Below, one piece after another: positions 34,589 to 48,600 of a DNA stretch of 64,000 nt; within the stretch, counting starts at the first letter, position 1; every line of letters starts with the position of its first letter. This DNA comes from Rostratula benghalensis (lineage: Eukaryota; Chordata; Aves; Charadriiformes; Rostratulidae). The notes under the pieces are model-generated. The model searched no databases. It was not told the DNA's origin and saw nothing but the letters and a program-made list of their open reading frames with translations. Location of the stretch: positions 1,905,616-1,969,615 of the forward strand of contig VXAI01000090.1 in assembly GCA_013399305.1 (NCBI GenBank), in the 5' to 3' direction. Both the position numbers and the translations under genes were made by a program.

Positions 34589-36765
34589 GTGAGTTTGGGC
34601 AAACCACTCCATGATTTTAACAGAAGGACTCTTGAAATATCCCTCATATATCACAGGGAAGAATAAAGGTTGGGTCTCCCAGGTGGGTTAAGGTGAGTGA
34701 GCTCTACCTGTTGCTCCCCTGTTTAATATGTGGAAAAATGTGGAAAAATCTCTCTACCTGTTTGGCTGAGCTTATATAACCATCAAATAAAGATAATGAG
34801 ACTGAACCAATTTCTCTGATAAGTGGTTTTGAAATAGGTGTCTCACAATCACTATATTATAACTGGGAAAAATTAAGCTATTAATCCTGGCAGAGCCTGA
34901 CTCTTCATACAGTCATTAGAGAGTAGTAGTCATAATGTGTAATATAAATTATTAGCTTTGATGTCACACCTACTTCTCTCCTATCTCTCTTGACTTTTTA
35001 TGCCATAGTAGTTACAACAACAAAATTAGGAAGTGATTAGGAAGTGATCTGAGAAGGCTCTTGTGTTACACTCCATCAGACTCTACCTTCTTATGCAACA
35101 GAAGGGCATGCAATTGCGAATCATGATATCTCCTGGGTTGAAGAGCTGCATCTGGTTTTATTTCCATACATTTAGACTAAGCAATTAAGTGACATAAAGT
35201 TAAAGGATATTGAATTAATATACAAATTTTCTCATGGCTGAAATAGTTCTATATTTCCTTTTGAAAGACCCAATTTCAAAGTGAGAACACTATTTAGTGT
35301 ACTCTTTAGTATACTCTATAGTGAGAACACTCTTTAGCTTAACGTACAAATATCAACTCTAATGAGAATGACCTGTTCCACCTTGTGTGGGGCAGACTAC
35401 AATACTCTAGACATTACTACAAATTGATTCCCAGAACTGTTCATACTGAACACCTTTAACAGTGCAAAAAGGAACTTCCTTCATCTCCATTCTTTAACTG
35501 TTACTGAAAGGGACAACCTGGGATGAACAAAAATAGATTAATGAGAATGGGATTCCTGAGACATTTTATGTGAATAATTAAGTATTCAGCTGTAATTTTA
35601 GAGTTAAAATTGCTTAAGAATTATGCATGCCATCCAAGAGCTCTGTGTAGCCAGAGAAGAACATTAGGGACCCTCAGAGGAATACTCATTCCACCTTTTC
35701 AGACTGTCTTTGCTGGAAGTGTTGGCTTCTTTTTGCCAGCTACAGAGGGAGCCTGAATCTCTAGCTGGAACGAGACTCTAGTGGTTAAATAACACAAGTT
35801 ATAATGCAAGAAATTCTGTTCCAAGTGAGAAAATTTTAAATGGGAGATGTTGCACCCCTGTGGCTAGTTCTGACTGCAGACCCTTTCAGTGAGTAAAATC
35901 TATTATACATTTCCCTCAGAGATTCAGATAAATGTTTGCAAAAAGCAGCCTGCACCCAGTTAATTCTGTTTGCATTGAAGCCTGAATATTTTCAAAAAAC
36001 TGTCCTTGAACTCTTAACAGAATTTTGGATGGCCTTAGAAAAATAAAAAGAATGCTGACCAGCCTAAACCATATAATAAAATATTCCTTCTGTTGGAGCT
36101 GTCATGTACACTAGATGTGAACTCTCTAAGCTATAAATGTCTCATAGGAAGTCAGGTCAGGGAGAAGAATCTGATTCAGGATATCTACCTGATGATAAAA
36201 ACCATATTGCAAATTGTTTCATAAACCCCACTGCCAAAAATCTAACCCAGTATCCTAGATTCATATGCTAGTCAATGTGCATTACTCAGGCTGCAAAGGG
36301 AGATATCATCTTTACAAAATATTTGTCTTTACTGAAATCAAATCCCAAGAAGAATCCCTGGGTGCAAAGGCAAAATGGTTAAATTGTCAAATATGGCCTT
36401 TTTTATGTGTGAAGATATTTGATGATATTTGCTTCTTGGCTATTTTCTGCTTGGAAAGCAGGAGATACAGTTTGCTCATATCCTGTCCCTATATCAAAAT
36501 CTCAGAGGAATCCTTTAGCTAGCTTGTTATTGAAAGATACAAGGATGTCTTTCGCCAATTTAAACTAATGACCATCTACAGATGAACGTGCTCAGAAGAA
36601 ACTCAGTATTTCTTCAATTATTTCTTAATTTTACAATTAAAAATCCCACTGTTCAAAAAACAGTAAGAATTATCTATTCTATACAGTGGCATTGCAAATT
36701 ATGCCATTGGATAATATTGCTTTTAACAAAATGACTCTTCAGAGTAAATAATAAATTCAAACATA

Positions 36766-36776
36766 NNNNNNNNNNN
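36766..36776. other. Assembly gap (11 N)
   Basis: Eleven unresolved bases in GFRAL intron 8. No coding sequence is affected. Confidence 1.
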
Positions 36777-38319
36777 TTGATAGAATATTATTCCAGCTTT
36801 TGGTGCAACCATATATGATAAGAGAACAGTGTGAAAATCTTGACTAGATTTACACTCATTTACATACCCAGAGGTGACTCGTAAAACCAGTCGCCTCTGG
36901 ACTGGTACAAACCCGTTAAAAAAATATGATGTGGGCAAATCCCTAATCATATAAAAGTTAATGACACTTTTGCTGTAGGCTTACATGGGTCCAGAATTTT
37001 ATGTCATTTTGGAAAAAAACATCCAAACAAAAATTCCTCAAGCTTCAAAAATGTTATTGCCTACGTAGTGATGCACTTTCATCCTGGGTTTGACTTTATT
37101 CTATGCAAACTATCTCCATGATTTTACAGACCTACATAATTTACAAGATTGCTTCCCACACTTTAATTTGAAAAATGATTCATGTGTGAAGATAAGCAGT
37201 TACTTTCATCAGCACAGAGCTTTGGAGCTAAAGTATTTTTTGGCTGGAAGAGAAAGCTAGAAATACAGAACTCTTATTCTGGTTTTATGAGACACAATAA
37301 AATTGGCCTTGACTCAAAACTTCTGAAATTAATCTCATTTCTTCTCAAATTGTAGAGTTATCATTTATTTCCTACTGAGGAGTTTTGCTGTGCAGAGAAT
37401 CTAGATAAACAAGTAATTGGCAGGGTTTATCTATAATTATACCAGCTGCTGTGGAAACTGAGATTAGTTCAGCTCCAATGACTTTAATTTGTAAGGTATG
37501 AAATATTGTCAATTTGATTGTTTTATAAATGTAGCAGAAAGCCTATGACAAGTCGTGGGTAGCCAAGAAACCTCTGAGCAGCAGAGGAATTAATCTGTTT
37601 GATGAATATTCACAGCCATTTCACTATGTATACATAAGCAGGTAGATTTACACAAGAGTGTAATCCCACTAATTGTTCCAGCTGCTGATCCTACATCTAT
37701 CCTCTGGCGAACTTCATCACTTCAAATGTCCATATGTCTGTGTAGACAGCTCCAGCTAGAGCTTTAGTGGTACCTGCAGCCCCAGTTGTCATGTTCCTGA
37801 GGTTTGCAGCCCATTCTAAGAAGGCAAGACATGCATCACACAGTTGTGGTGGCCCTGCTGTAGACCTGCCCTGCGTTGAGAAGGTCCACAAGCTTCTCAT
37901 GACTATAGGCCACCTCCATGGGACAGAGCAGCCCTCCCAGCTCCTCACAGACCTTCATCTTGCAATGGTAGTAACTGCTCTCCACTTTTGTTAATTCACT
38001 CTCTACAGGACCAAGCTGGAAACATCTTATATTTTAGCCACTTCCTATTGTAAGTCTTTAGACATCATGTATTTCTTTCACCACGGTACATGTAGATATT
38101 TCTATCCCTTTTCCCCATCTTGCCAGGGAACCCAAACCAGGTTTACTCTTCTGTACCTCAGTTGAAAAGAATTACTGAAAAAGACAGCTGTTTCTTAGCA
38201 GAGTAACGACATAGGCAAGTTATGTACACTACATTATTTATGAATTCTGCTAAGAATAGGAAATTATTCCAACTTTTAATCATGTTCTTAATGCTTATGA
38301 TGGATCTATCTGCTCTCCA

Positions 38320-38391
38320 AAGCAGGTGGAACAGCTGGAGTTCATGATCTTAAAGGTCTTTTCCAACCTAAATAATTCTATGATTATGTAA
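38320..38391 (+). mobile_element. CR1 3' end remnant, plus orientation
   Basis: AAGCAGGTGGAACAGCTGGA, then ATGATCTTAAAGGTCTTTTC and CAACCTAAATAATTCTATGA form the CR1 3' terminus with its TTCTATGATT end. The copy is about 70 bp. Confidence 0.88.
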
Positions 38392-40127
38392 TTCTCTGAT
38401 TCCAGTGAACTGTGAATGGGTGCACAGGATGAGACCTAAGGTTGTTTACTGATCCGTATCTACAAACGTGCCTAATTTCAGTCACTGTTTTTATTGTTTG
38501 TTAGGGCACTGTTTTTTAAGCCTTAACTTGTTGTTCATTAGAACATCTTCAGATGATCAATACCATGTATATAGAGATGAAAACGGGATAATACAGCCCC
38601 TTCTGTCATACAGAAATTGAAAAGTGGATTCTGGTAGTTTTCATGGACAACATTTGAGATGAAGAGAGACAAAATTTCGTATTGGTATTTCTTAACTTCC
38701 CTAGCATTATTTCACATTTCAAGAACCAATTTGATATATATTAACAGTGAAATTTTCTATAAAATATCCTTTGGATTTTTAAAGAGCGGAGTGCCTATTG
38801 AGAAACACACACCTCCATAACATTTTTAAAGGAAGATGAATAAGCATATTCAAGTACTTAAACCATAAAGAATATATCAAATAGAGAATTAGCTCTCCAG
38901 CCACAAAATTGTGCCCGCTTGTAACAAATTCCCATTGTTCTCAGATGGTAGGAGAAAATATATGGCTTCTAGCATGACTTGATCATTAACAGCTTCCTTG
39001 TGTTCCCCATAGAATTGAAAATGTTGTAAAAAATATCCCTTTTACCAGCAATTATTGTAACAAAACCATAGCATTTTAGAAGATTTTTACAAAAAGTTAG
39101 AACACTGAATTTTAGAGTGTTATATTTTACCAAAATGAAACACTTTTCCCAACTTTTTAAAGAAAAATATTATAATATTTTGTGAAATTATATTAGCCCA
39201 TTTTTAACTGTTTAACTGTTATTTGACTGTTTTAAATGTTTAACTGTTTAACATGACTGTTAATCCTAAGGATTTTCCTAGTCTTGTGGTAAGTGGTGTA
39301 TTTTAAAAACTTCTCTTTGCCTTAAATATGTGTGAACCTCCCTTTCCACTTCAAAAAAGTAGGAAACTTTTGCTCCTACAACTGCTCCTGCAGTTGTAGA
39401 AATTTTTTAAAAATAACTGAGTGGAAAATTAAGAATCAGAAAGTGAAGGAAAAAAGAGCCTAAAAATTATTCTTCTCATGAAACTCATCAGCTTAAAGAA
39501 ATGTTGTAACTTGAGAGGATGAACAACTGCTGATCTACTTTTTAATGTGTATTAGAAGCCCTACATTGAGACTAAGATAGACTTCGCCCCTCTTCCTTCA
39601 AAAATTCACCACATTAAATAACTTTCAGTAGCTTGCTGCATCAAGTGACATGTTCATTCTGTGCCACTTGTGGTTGTTCAATCATTGTTTTCTTTTATTG
39701 GAAAACTTGACTTTTTGGAAAGCACAGCGTCATCCTGTAATAAAGACCAATGAGATTCAACCCCATGCTCAGCTCTTGCCCACTGATTGTCTTCTTGTAA
39801 AATATATATCCACTCTCTCATACTGGAGCTGCTCTAGTGTCAATGCTACCTGTGTTTGTATTACACTATATGCTAGATCCATCACTTGTATGTAGTGTAT
39901 ACAGAAATGTCTCATTTTGGGTCAGTATGTGCATATGACAAAACCACAAACAAACAGAACATATGATATAACAAATTCAGAGGCCAGAAATCACAGCCCA
40001 GATAAGTGGCCCATGGATGGGACCAGGACTCCATCTCTTCCTTTGTGAGTGTTTCACTGACTACATAAGGTGGAGCAGCTTAGGAACAGCTAAAGCTCTT
40101 CTATCCCTCTCCCTGTCCCCTCTGCCT

Positions 40128-40592
40128 GAGTTCTGGGCTCCCCAGTTCAGAAAGATAACTGCTGAAGAAGGTACAGCAGAGGACCACAAAGATGATGAGG
40201 GGCCTGGAGCATCTCTCTGATGAGGAAAGGCTGAGGGACTCGGGTCTTTTTAGTCTGGAGAACAGAAGACTAGGGGGGGGATCAGATCAACACCTATACT
40301 TAAAGGCTGGGTGTCAAGAGTCTTTTTTTCAGTGTTGCCCAGTGACAGGACAAGAAGAAATGGGCACAAACTGGAACGTAAGAAGTTCCATCTAAACTGG
40401 AGGAGGAATTTCTTTGCTGTGAAGGTGGCAGAGCCCTGGAACAGACAGCCCAGAGGGGTGGTGGAGTCTCTGTCTCTAGAGACGTTCAAAACCCACGTGG
40501 ACATGGTCCTGTGGGACCCACTCTGGCAGGGGGTTGGACTAGGTGATCTCCAGAAGTCCCTTCCAACCCTATAGCTTTTTGTGATTCTGTAT
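40128..40592 (+). mobile_element. CR1 LINE 3' fragment (about 465 bp), plus orientation
   Basis: The best-preserved CR1 copy here. It shows AAGATGATGAGGGGCCTGGA, GGAAAGGCTGAGGGACTCGG, CAGTGACAGGACAAGAAGAA and GGGCACAAACTGGAAC, then GGCAGAGCCCTGGAACAGAC and GGTTGGACTAGGTGATCTCC, ending TTTTTGTGATTCTGTA. It covers the end of the CR1 second ORF and the 3' UTR and is 5'-truncated as usual. Short open frames in it (40192-40574 plus, 40250-40504 minus) are remnants. Confidence 0.97.
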
Positions 40593-41464
40593 GTGAGTTC
40601 CTGTATAAAAAAAACTTATTTAATTCTATAAACATAACAGAATCAGTGCAACAGGAAAGCAACAGAAAGGTCTCATGCTTTACGCTTGTGGCTCTGTAAC
40701 TGAGTCCTTTTGTCACATCATGTAACCTCTGCACCACTCCATTCCAGTTTCAGGGCTTACATTACATTCTCAGCTGAAACTTTTCCTTCAGAATATATGA
40801 TCAAAACTGATTGATTAATTCCTTCAGGAAAAATAAGTTTCTCCTTATTTGGAAAACAAAAGTTGAAACATCTCCCAGTTTTTCAACAGTTGGAATATTT
40901 AGCACATAAGCTGCCTAAGTGACTTTTTGGTAAGAAGCCTAAGAGAAAGGGGAAACTCCATGGGCATGGGGCCCAGAAACACAGTGTTAGTTCCCTTTTT
41001 ACATTAATTTGATTCTAGAGCAATTATTGCTGCACACTGCAATTATGGCAATATGCCAAAAAGGAAAAAAAATCTAGCAGGTAAGTAAGAGCCAGGTCTC
41101 CTCTGATACACAGAATAAAATTAACACCTTAAAATCAACAGGGAGAACTACTCCAAAACACCAACCAGAGTAACAAGCTGTTCCCCTGGATCAGAGTAAA
41201 AGCTAATGCTACACACATACAAAGTGCTATTGGATACTTACTGAAAGGGCTCAGAAAATTATTTTGTACCAACTGGTGAAGGAAGAGATATGCCTACCAC
41301 TGGCATACCATCTAGGTCTTTTTCCTCCTTTTAATTACTTATGTCAGCATTGATAGCTAATTTAGCTTATGTAAGCATGCATTCCAATTTGGATCTCAAA
41401 TCTGATTTTTATTACTGAAGAAGCAAATGTTTCATGTCTGATTCCTGTTTTTTTTTACTTCTAG

Positions 41465-41546
41465 GTGAAACAGTTTACGTTATTGTCTATTCCTCCTGCA
41501 TAGTTCTCATCCTAGGAATAGTCCTGTTGACTCTCCTAAAGATCAG
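41465..41546 (+). CDS. GFRAL: GFRAL exon 9: transmembrane segment
   Basis: An 82-nt exon (phase 1 in, phase 2 out) covers residues 493-520. After GET comes the single membrane span VYVIVYSSCIVLILGIVLLT with LLKIR as the cytoplasmic anchor (span about 496-517). GFRAL is unusual among GFR-alpha proteins in being a transmembrane protein rather than GPI-anchored, and this exon shows that for the bird gene. Acceptor TACTTCTAG and donor GTAATT flank it. Confidence 0.92.
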
Positions 41547-42522
41547 GTAATTTGATAGGGATATTAATCATTGGTTCTAGGAAATTGAAAAAGCAGAAAA
41601 TAAGATGATTTAACTTAGTTAAGAGGTTGGCACTGCGATTGTCTTTAAAAACAGTCCAGCGTGCCCCAGTGATAGAAAGAACTGACATTGCAGGTGTCAG
41701 CAGGGAGGAGTGAAATACGATGCATATCTACAATGCCCTCCATTCATGCCGAGATCCCAGGCTTCAGGAGGTTTCATTTCCTGTCCCATGGCAGGGGAAG
41801 GTGAAATCTGAATTCAGAAATTCTGTGAGGCTACCTTTCTAGCCCTGTAGCAGGCAGAGGTAACACAGAAAGGAAATGAGAATATTCAGCATTATAACAT
41901 ATTTAGAAACCAAACCGTGAATGCTGCTATTGTAGTTAATATTCTTGCCAAATGCCTTTTTTGCTGATAGGATTCTATAAACATCCCCACACACACAGTA
42001 TGGGAAACTGCCCATAGACCAATGCTTGGTAAGAAAACAGAAATGTGCATTCACTTAGTCAAATGAACATGGCCTTCTCTTAAATGATACATTTTCTTGG
42101 ACCAAATGAAATGGCCAGATTTCAAGAATTACACTGTCAGATGATAGGTAACAGAACATGATGTAGCAGGAGCTATATATAGTGGGAGGGATATTGAGTC
42201 AAATTCCATTATTAAATTCAGAGCAGATCAAAGAGGAATCATGCAGAAAAATGCAAAAGGCAAGTCAAGGATATATGGGAACAGAGGCTTTCTCTTTAGG
42301 TTTGCAGTTACAGATATATCAGCATATAAATAAAACTCAGATTTAAAGAATACAGAGGATGGAAGAAAGAACAGTACATTAATAATGGTGAAGGGAATTA
42401 CTTTATACCACAGTGTTCATCATAAAAAGAAGGAAATTTTGCCACTGATTTCAATTAAGCCAAAGTTCAACCCAAAAGCTGTATAGTTTATTGTTAAATA
42501 CATGCACATTCTTTGTTTTCAG
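41547..42522 (+). other. GFRAL: GFRAL intron 9
   Basis: A 1-kb intron ending TTTGTTTTCAG. Nothing else is recognised. Confidence 0.8.
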
Positions 42523-42610
42523 AGCCTGCAGAATAAAACATGAGACAAGAAGTCCCTCGCCAGACCATTCTTCTGAAACATTTATGGTCCATTATAAAAG
42601 TCACAGATGA
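42523..42610 (+). CDS. GFRAL: GFRAL exon 10: cytoplasmic tail and stop
   Basis: The terminal coding exon covers residues 520-548. ACRIKHETRSPSPDHSSETF MVHYKSHR ends with TGA at 42608-42610. The tail is short and basic/serine-rich, comparable in length to the mammalian tail but poorly conserved, with no recognisable signalling domain. That fits a receptor signalling through RET. Acceptor TTTTCAG precedes 42523. Confidence 0.88.
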
Positions 42611-42674
42611 GCTGCTCAGTTGCTTACGCTTTTTAAGGCTATTCTTGAAAGCCAGCCTGTTGTACATATACGAT

Positions 42675-42680
42675 AATAAA
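42675..42680 (+). other. GFRAL: Candidate GFRAL polyadenylation signal
   Basis: AATAAA lies 65 bases after the GFRAL stop codon. A second variant, ATTAAA, is near 42758, ahead of a genomic A run. Either would give a very short 3' UTR. Confidence 0.6.
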
Positions 42681-45600
42681 ATATATATTAGAAAAACTAC
42701 TATAAATTATAAATTTTGTAGTTGAGCATACAAACGGTTTCTATATTTATTAACACATATTAAACTTTTCATAAGCTAAAAAAAAAAAAAGTACAATTTA
42801 CTCTCTCATTTGTGTAGATTCACAGATCCGTCCTAAGCTTCACATTTCCTGTGTCTTTAGATGCACATGGCGATAGTATAAATGCTGTATCAACACAAAT
42901 CTGCCTAGCAGTGGCAATCTTTGAAACCCACCCTTCTGATCTGAACTTATGTGGCGGAAAGGGAAAAAATCCACTGAGAAAAATTTTAGAGAGCTGTTAA
43001 AAAGTACATATGTGGTACTTCTGTACACTGGGTTCCCATGCACCTAAAGACGTATTTGTAAGGCAGCACTCAAAGGTAGGCTGCCTGTAGTTTGATGGCC
43101 GAGCACTTGGTGGGCATAGAAGGAGATCAGAGTTACAACCGTTTTCACTATGAAAAGAAATTAAACTCTGACTGAGCTGCTGCTTTCACTCTGGTATGAA
43201 TTTGGTGAAAGTGGTTATTCTTGCTCCTCCTTCAAGAAGAAATGAGTGAGCCTTTCCAATTCCAATACAGTAGTTTTAGGAGGCATTTCGTGGTCTGAAT
43301 GTCCTGTGGATAGAGGCACATGCCTGGGGCTGAAGTGAAGTGTCTACTTCTCAAGAGAGAAGTTATGACCATTTTCATCACCTGTGTTTCTTATTCATTG
43401 TCTCTAGGCAATACCCGAAGTGCCTAATTCTCCCCATGCACTGTACTGGGAGTCACGGTCCCTAACACATCACTCTGGATCCCAATTTCTGGCTATGAGT
43501 TCTGGATTTCTCCCCATAGATGAGTTGTTTTGCTAGATTTAAACATCTATTTACTAGCAATTAGTTGTCTTTCATGTATCTTTGTATTGGTCTGGTTCTG
43601 GTCAGCACAGGATAATAGACTGGCATTACTTATACAACTGTTACCATGAGTAGCATATGTATTGTCTTGTTATGATAGCATCTGATTAATTATTTTTATT
43701 TTTAATTTGATTAATTTTAATTTTGTCTGAATTCCCACTAAATGTAACTCGCACAACAAGCAGCATCAGGAATGAAATACTGGTTCCACTGGATTCAGTT
43801 CCAGTTTTGACAGTGTCTGATTCATATATAGGGCTGGAAAATGATGGTGTGACCAGAATAGCAGGAACCTGCTTTTCAGTGTGACTTTTGCCTCTGACTT
43901 TGGGGGTGTGAAGTGATTCAGTGTGCAATCAAGAGGTGTGCAATGCTGTTGGGGAGAGATTAGAGCTTTTTAACAATTGTTGCAACACGTATTTCCTCTT
44001 TCTCTAGGATCTGCATAACACCAAAAATTCATTGTTTTGCAATCAACCACTATCTCGTCACTAAATCAGCCTTTAGACAAAAATACAACAAAGAAGTAGA
44101 AAGTTGCTTAGTCTGTTAATCAAAACAACCTCCTTTATCAGTCCAGCAATTTGCAGCCTTTAGTTTACATTTGAACACATAGGTATTTTGAAAGTTGCAT
44201 ATTAAAATTCTTCATTTTAGAACCATAAAGAGGAAAAAGCTCAAACCAAAAATAACACTGAGAATATGTTTTCATCAGTGTTCGATAAAAACATTTATTT
44301 ATATAGGAAACATAGTTATGAAGTGAACCCCGTGTTGTTTTTCAGTCTGGCTTCAGAACATAATGAGGCAATGCTGAATCCTCTGTGTCAGAAAATTTGA
44401 AGAAATCCATTTACATTCTCATGTAACTAAGCCGCGGCCATAAAACCATCTCTTGTCACTTTCTGTCTTACAAACATTTTGTTTCCTTATTATATTATAT
44501 TTAGATGCTAGGAACTCCCCTCATATATGTGCTTAGATATGCACTCTAACACACACACAAGTGTGTAAAATCTATTTGAAGTGGAAGGTAAGAGTGTGAG
44601 TTACCCTGGAAGACAGATATTTAGTGGATATTGTGTTGCTCCTTTAGTTTTACAGGCTCTTTTCATTAGGTCTGACTTTAATGCTTAATTCCTCCATTAT
44701 ACATGTATTCTTTTGATTTATATTTCCTAGTGACACTGTATTTTGTCAATTGTATCTAGCCATTAATTATTAAATAAAGGAATTTCTGCTGGGATTGTCT
44801 GTATTCAGGTGATCCTGATTAGACTCTAACTGCTTCATGAACAGTTTCATGGTGGAAGAAGAAGTAGTATCTTTGTAACAGCCTCATCATTAAAATGTTT
44901 TCCTCTAAAGCAAGACATCTGGACCTAATTCCCAGCTGTGGAAAATTCTCACTGATGACTTCAGATTCCCAGCACATAGGTCATTGTGGGTATAGATGTG
45001 GTGTTCATCCCCTTTCCATTGGAGCTGGTACATCACAGAGTGAAGAAATGGAGATTGGTTGGAATAGGTGAAGAAAGCATAAATTTTAGCCTTACAAAAC
45101 TCTTCATCATGAAGGCTGCATCCTGGGTTCCAGTTTTTTTCTTTTGGGATTATTTATGTAGTTTATCTAAAGATTGTTTCGAATTAAGTGTGTCAAGAGT
45201 TTTTGAGACAAATACACAGGACTAGCTGTTCCTTATGCAGTATTGAAGCTACAAAGCTGTAAAGTGCCAAGTTTCCACTCCTGTCTTGTCATAATAAGTC
45301 TTGAGTTCTTCAAAAGGAAGATTTTCCTCAGTCATCTCACCTGTCAAGATAGTCACACAAAAGATGGATGGAAGCAGCACAAACACCATCCCCCTCTTTC
45401 AGAAAAGTAGGTGTGTGGCTGTCTTTCCACCAGGGAATATACTTGGATTCAGGGTGAAGACAACTGTCTGCACCTCATGTTGAGGCACTTCAACAGTAGC
45501 ATGGGGTAGGGAATTTTACTGTTGACTTTTCCAAGAAAGTTCCCTAGTCAACATGCTGATGTTTCATACCACATGCTGAAGTCATTCAGTCTCCCATGAA

Positions 45601-48600
45601 GTGTTTAGGGGGTCTTAGACATCACTTAGAGGGCACAGGTTTCTATGCTGCAGTGGAACAAGTGAAGTCAGCTAATGCCTCATTGCATTTCTCGACTCTT
45701 ACCTCCATTCCTGACTGTAGCTTTTAATGTTTAGTTAATGGAGAGCAGAAATGTTTCCCTAGTAACTTAGAAGCTATAAAAGCATACAGAAAAACTGATA
45801 AAAAGGTAATCCTAAGAAAATGCACTCCAAATAGATTACAAGGTAACCAAGTCAACACAGGCATACATGTCAGAGTGGCAGCTTGTATTTACTAATGCTG
45901 TACATGTGAACTGGTTACTCAGAGCTGATGAATCTGGTGTAATACATGAGCATATCAGTTTCAATAAACACTGAGATTTTATTTCTGCTTTAGCACTACA
46001 TATTGCAAAACCCCAAATACATTTAACCAAGAGGGTGCATTACAACTCCTTAACAAGCATATCATCTCTTTGACATCAGTTTCAAAGGACTTCGTTGACT
46101 TTGGCTGTAGTCCTTCTGCCTGCTGTGTTATTGCAGCAACGAAGATCAACACTGCATTACAGCAGGACTGTAGAGAAAAACAATCTTCAAAAATGTAACA
46201 GAAGAAAAGCATTGATCAGCAAGTCAAGAACTGGAAAGCAAGTGTCTTTCATTCGGTTCTCCAGACTGATTCTCAGAGTGTTTTGTCAGTTGTCTAGGCA
46301 TTTCACAATCAATAAAGAGAACTTCAGGCAATCTGAGAAATCACACACAAATGCAGTGGCAGAGAATTCTCGTTTTTAGATATCATTGTAACAAAAAAAT
46401 ATTTTGACCCCCTAAAAATAAATCTGAGGAAAAATAGGCAGTTCTTATACAATCACACTAACTCTTTGGAAAAGTATTGTTTCATTGCAACAACACTGAT
46501 CCCAAACAGGAATTTTACCTCACAGACTTGCAGTCTTCATTTTGTGACTCCTTATTACAATAATAAAAGTTTTATGAACTGAAATGACGCTATTAAGAAA
46601 GGAAAATTAGCCAAAGCCTCTCTGGACTTATTCACAAAACCAAAATATTCACTTCTTATTTCCATAAACTCTGGTTATACGTGAAAATGAAATACTAAAG
46701 TTCTGGTCCAGAGCCAAGTTGCCTTAAAACATCAAAGTCTGAACTACAAAGCAAGCTGCTGTTGGAAGAAATTAGGACTATCCATCTACAGGATCCATGT
46801 CACAGCTGTCTCGTGAAAGGCACTGAAGAACAATTATGCCCATGACTAATGGAACTGAACAACTTTCTTCGAAAAAAAGCACACCAGCCAAGTCTTTAGA
46901 ACAATGTAATATCTTGAGCAGCTAAAGAAGCTGGTATTTGACTTTCTATTTGCCAACATGAGAAAAATTACTATGAAAGGATTAAAGAAAATTCCAGCAA
47001 CATGACTGATAAGTTTTTGAACCTTCCCAAGTTCAGACCAGGACAGAGAGCAAAGACTGCCCTGGAAACTCCAGTTTACATATTCCATGGCCCTAGCAGA
47101 TGATCTCCATATTGTTCTGGGAGATCTCTGCAGTGACTTGGATAAAGTGAACTACAAAAGCAAGTCTCCAAAGCACAAAAGTAAGTATCTTGGTACATCT
47201 TATTTGTCTCCAATAAGACTCAGAGAGTGCAGTCAATAACTACTTTTTCTATCCCACATGCTCTCAGAGATTACACTATCCCCTTTTCAGCATTTATGGA
47301 GGATCATCAGCAAAACAGAGACAGATGTCCATACATTCCAACAGTGTGATCATGATATTCTGGACTCTGTTGCTTTTTCTTGATACCTTTCAACAAAGGG
47401 GTATATTATATATATATATACATATATNNNNNNNNNNNNNNNNNNNNNNNNNNNNNNNNNNNNNNNNNNNNNNNNNNNNNNNNNNNNNNNNNNNNNNNNN
47501 NNNNNNNNNNNNNNNNNNNNNNNNNNNNNNNNNNNNNNNNNNNNNNNNNNNNNNNNNNNNNNNNNNNNNNNNNNNNNNNNNNNNNNNNNNNNNNNNNNNN
47601 NNNNNNNATATATTTGTAATTACATTGTAATAACAACACCTGCTCATGAAAGCCCAACACCAGGATGCAAACCTTTCATAGCCAGAGAGTGGCTTCCGGG
47701 TGAAGTGGCAGTAATGTACTCAGTGGTGGCAGTGATAGGAACTAAAAAAGCATAAAGGTTTAGAAGGTCGAAAGCACTGGAGAGCAGTAATGACATCACA
47801 CCACTTACAGTTCTTGCTGTATTTTTGAAGGGATGTAGTCTCAACTGCTTTATTGCACGCTGAATTCAAGGCTGCCTATGTGAATGATGCAGGCTCTTGG
47901 CACAGCTACCGGATTAGCCCTTGATCTCAAGGGCAATCTATGCCTACGTTGTGAAGCCAATGATTAGGCGCTCCACACAGTCAAAATAATGCCAGCCCAG
48001 GAAAGTAAAACAGCAGCGCTTTACACACCGAACAAATTTCAGTAGTGAGATGTCTAGGGATTCTCAGACACACTACAAGTAAAGAAGGATTTTGTGGGGA
48101 TTGCTCACCTGGACCCACAGGCCTAAATTCATCCCAGGTGGCACTTTTGGCACATAAATGTTGAGGGTTTATTAATCTGGCTTTATGTTTCTTCCTCCCT
48201 TAAAACGATCCTGACAAACAATCCATTTGTCTGTGACCTCCACCCTGGATTACTATAACTCACAATGTGGTTGAAGCTGAATGTGTGGGTGAAGCACGGG
48301 CTCCAGATGTGACTACTCATCTTTTCCAATGCTCACATCATTACAGAATAACAGATCTGCATTTAAGGCTCTCCACAATCTCCCAAGCAGTTTCTAAAAC
48401 AGTCACAATAAAGAACTGAGGCATTTTAGTTTGTTCATCTTCTGTGATTTAATAGGTACCCTGTTTCAGCGCATAGCAACTGTTAAAGAGCCTCAGAATT
48501 GCAAATGACAGCCTAGATGCCGAGAAGCCTAGGATGCACTACGCACAGAGGCATATTTGAAAACTCCTCCACAGTGTAAGGGTCTCCTAGTGCAAAAGTT

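Larger units (their letters stand above)
34589..41464 (+). other. GFRAL: GFRAL intron 8
   Basis: The longest intron of the gene, 6.9 kb. It holds an 11-base N gap at 36766-36776, a GC-richer block at about 37690-37995 (see findings), a CR1 remnant at 38320-38391 and a larger CR1 copy at 40128-40592. It ends in a poly-T tract and CTTCTAG. Confidence 0.8.

Noticed and set aside
47325..47660. Open frames spanning the N gap
   Set aside because: They are artefacts of translating unresolved bases.
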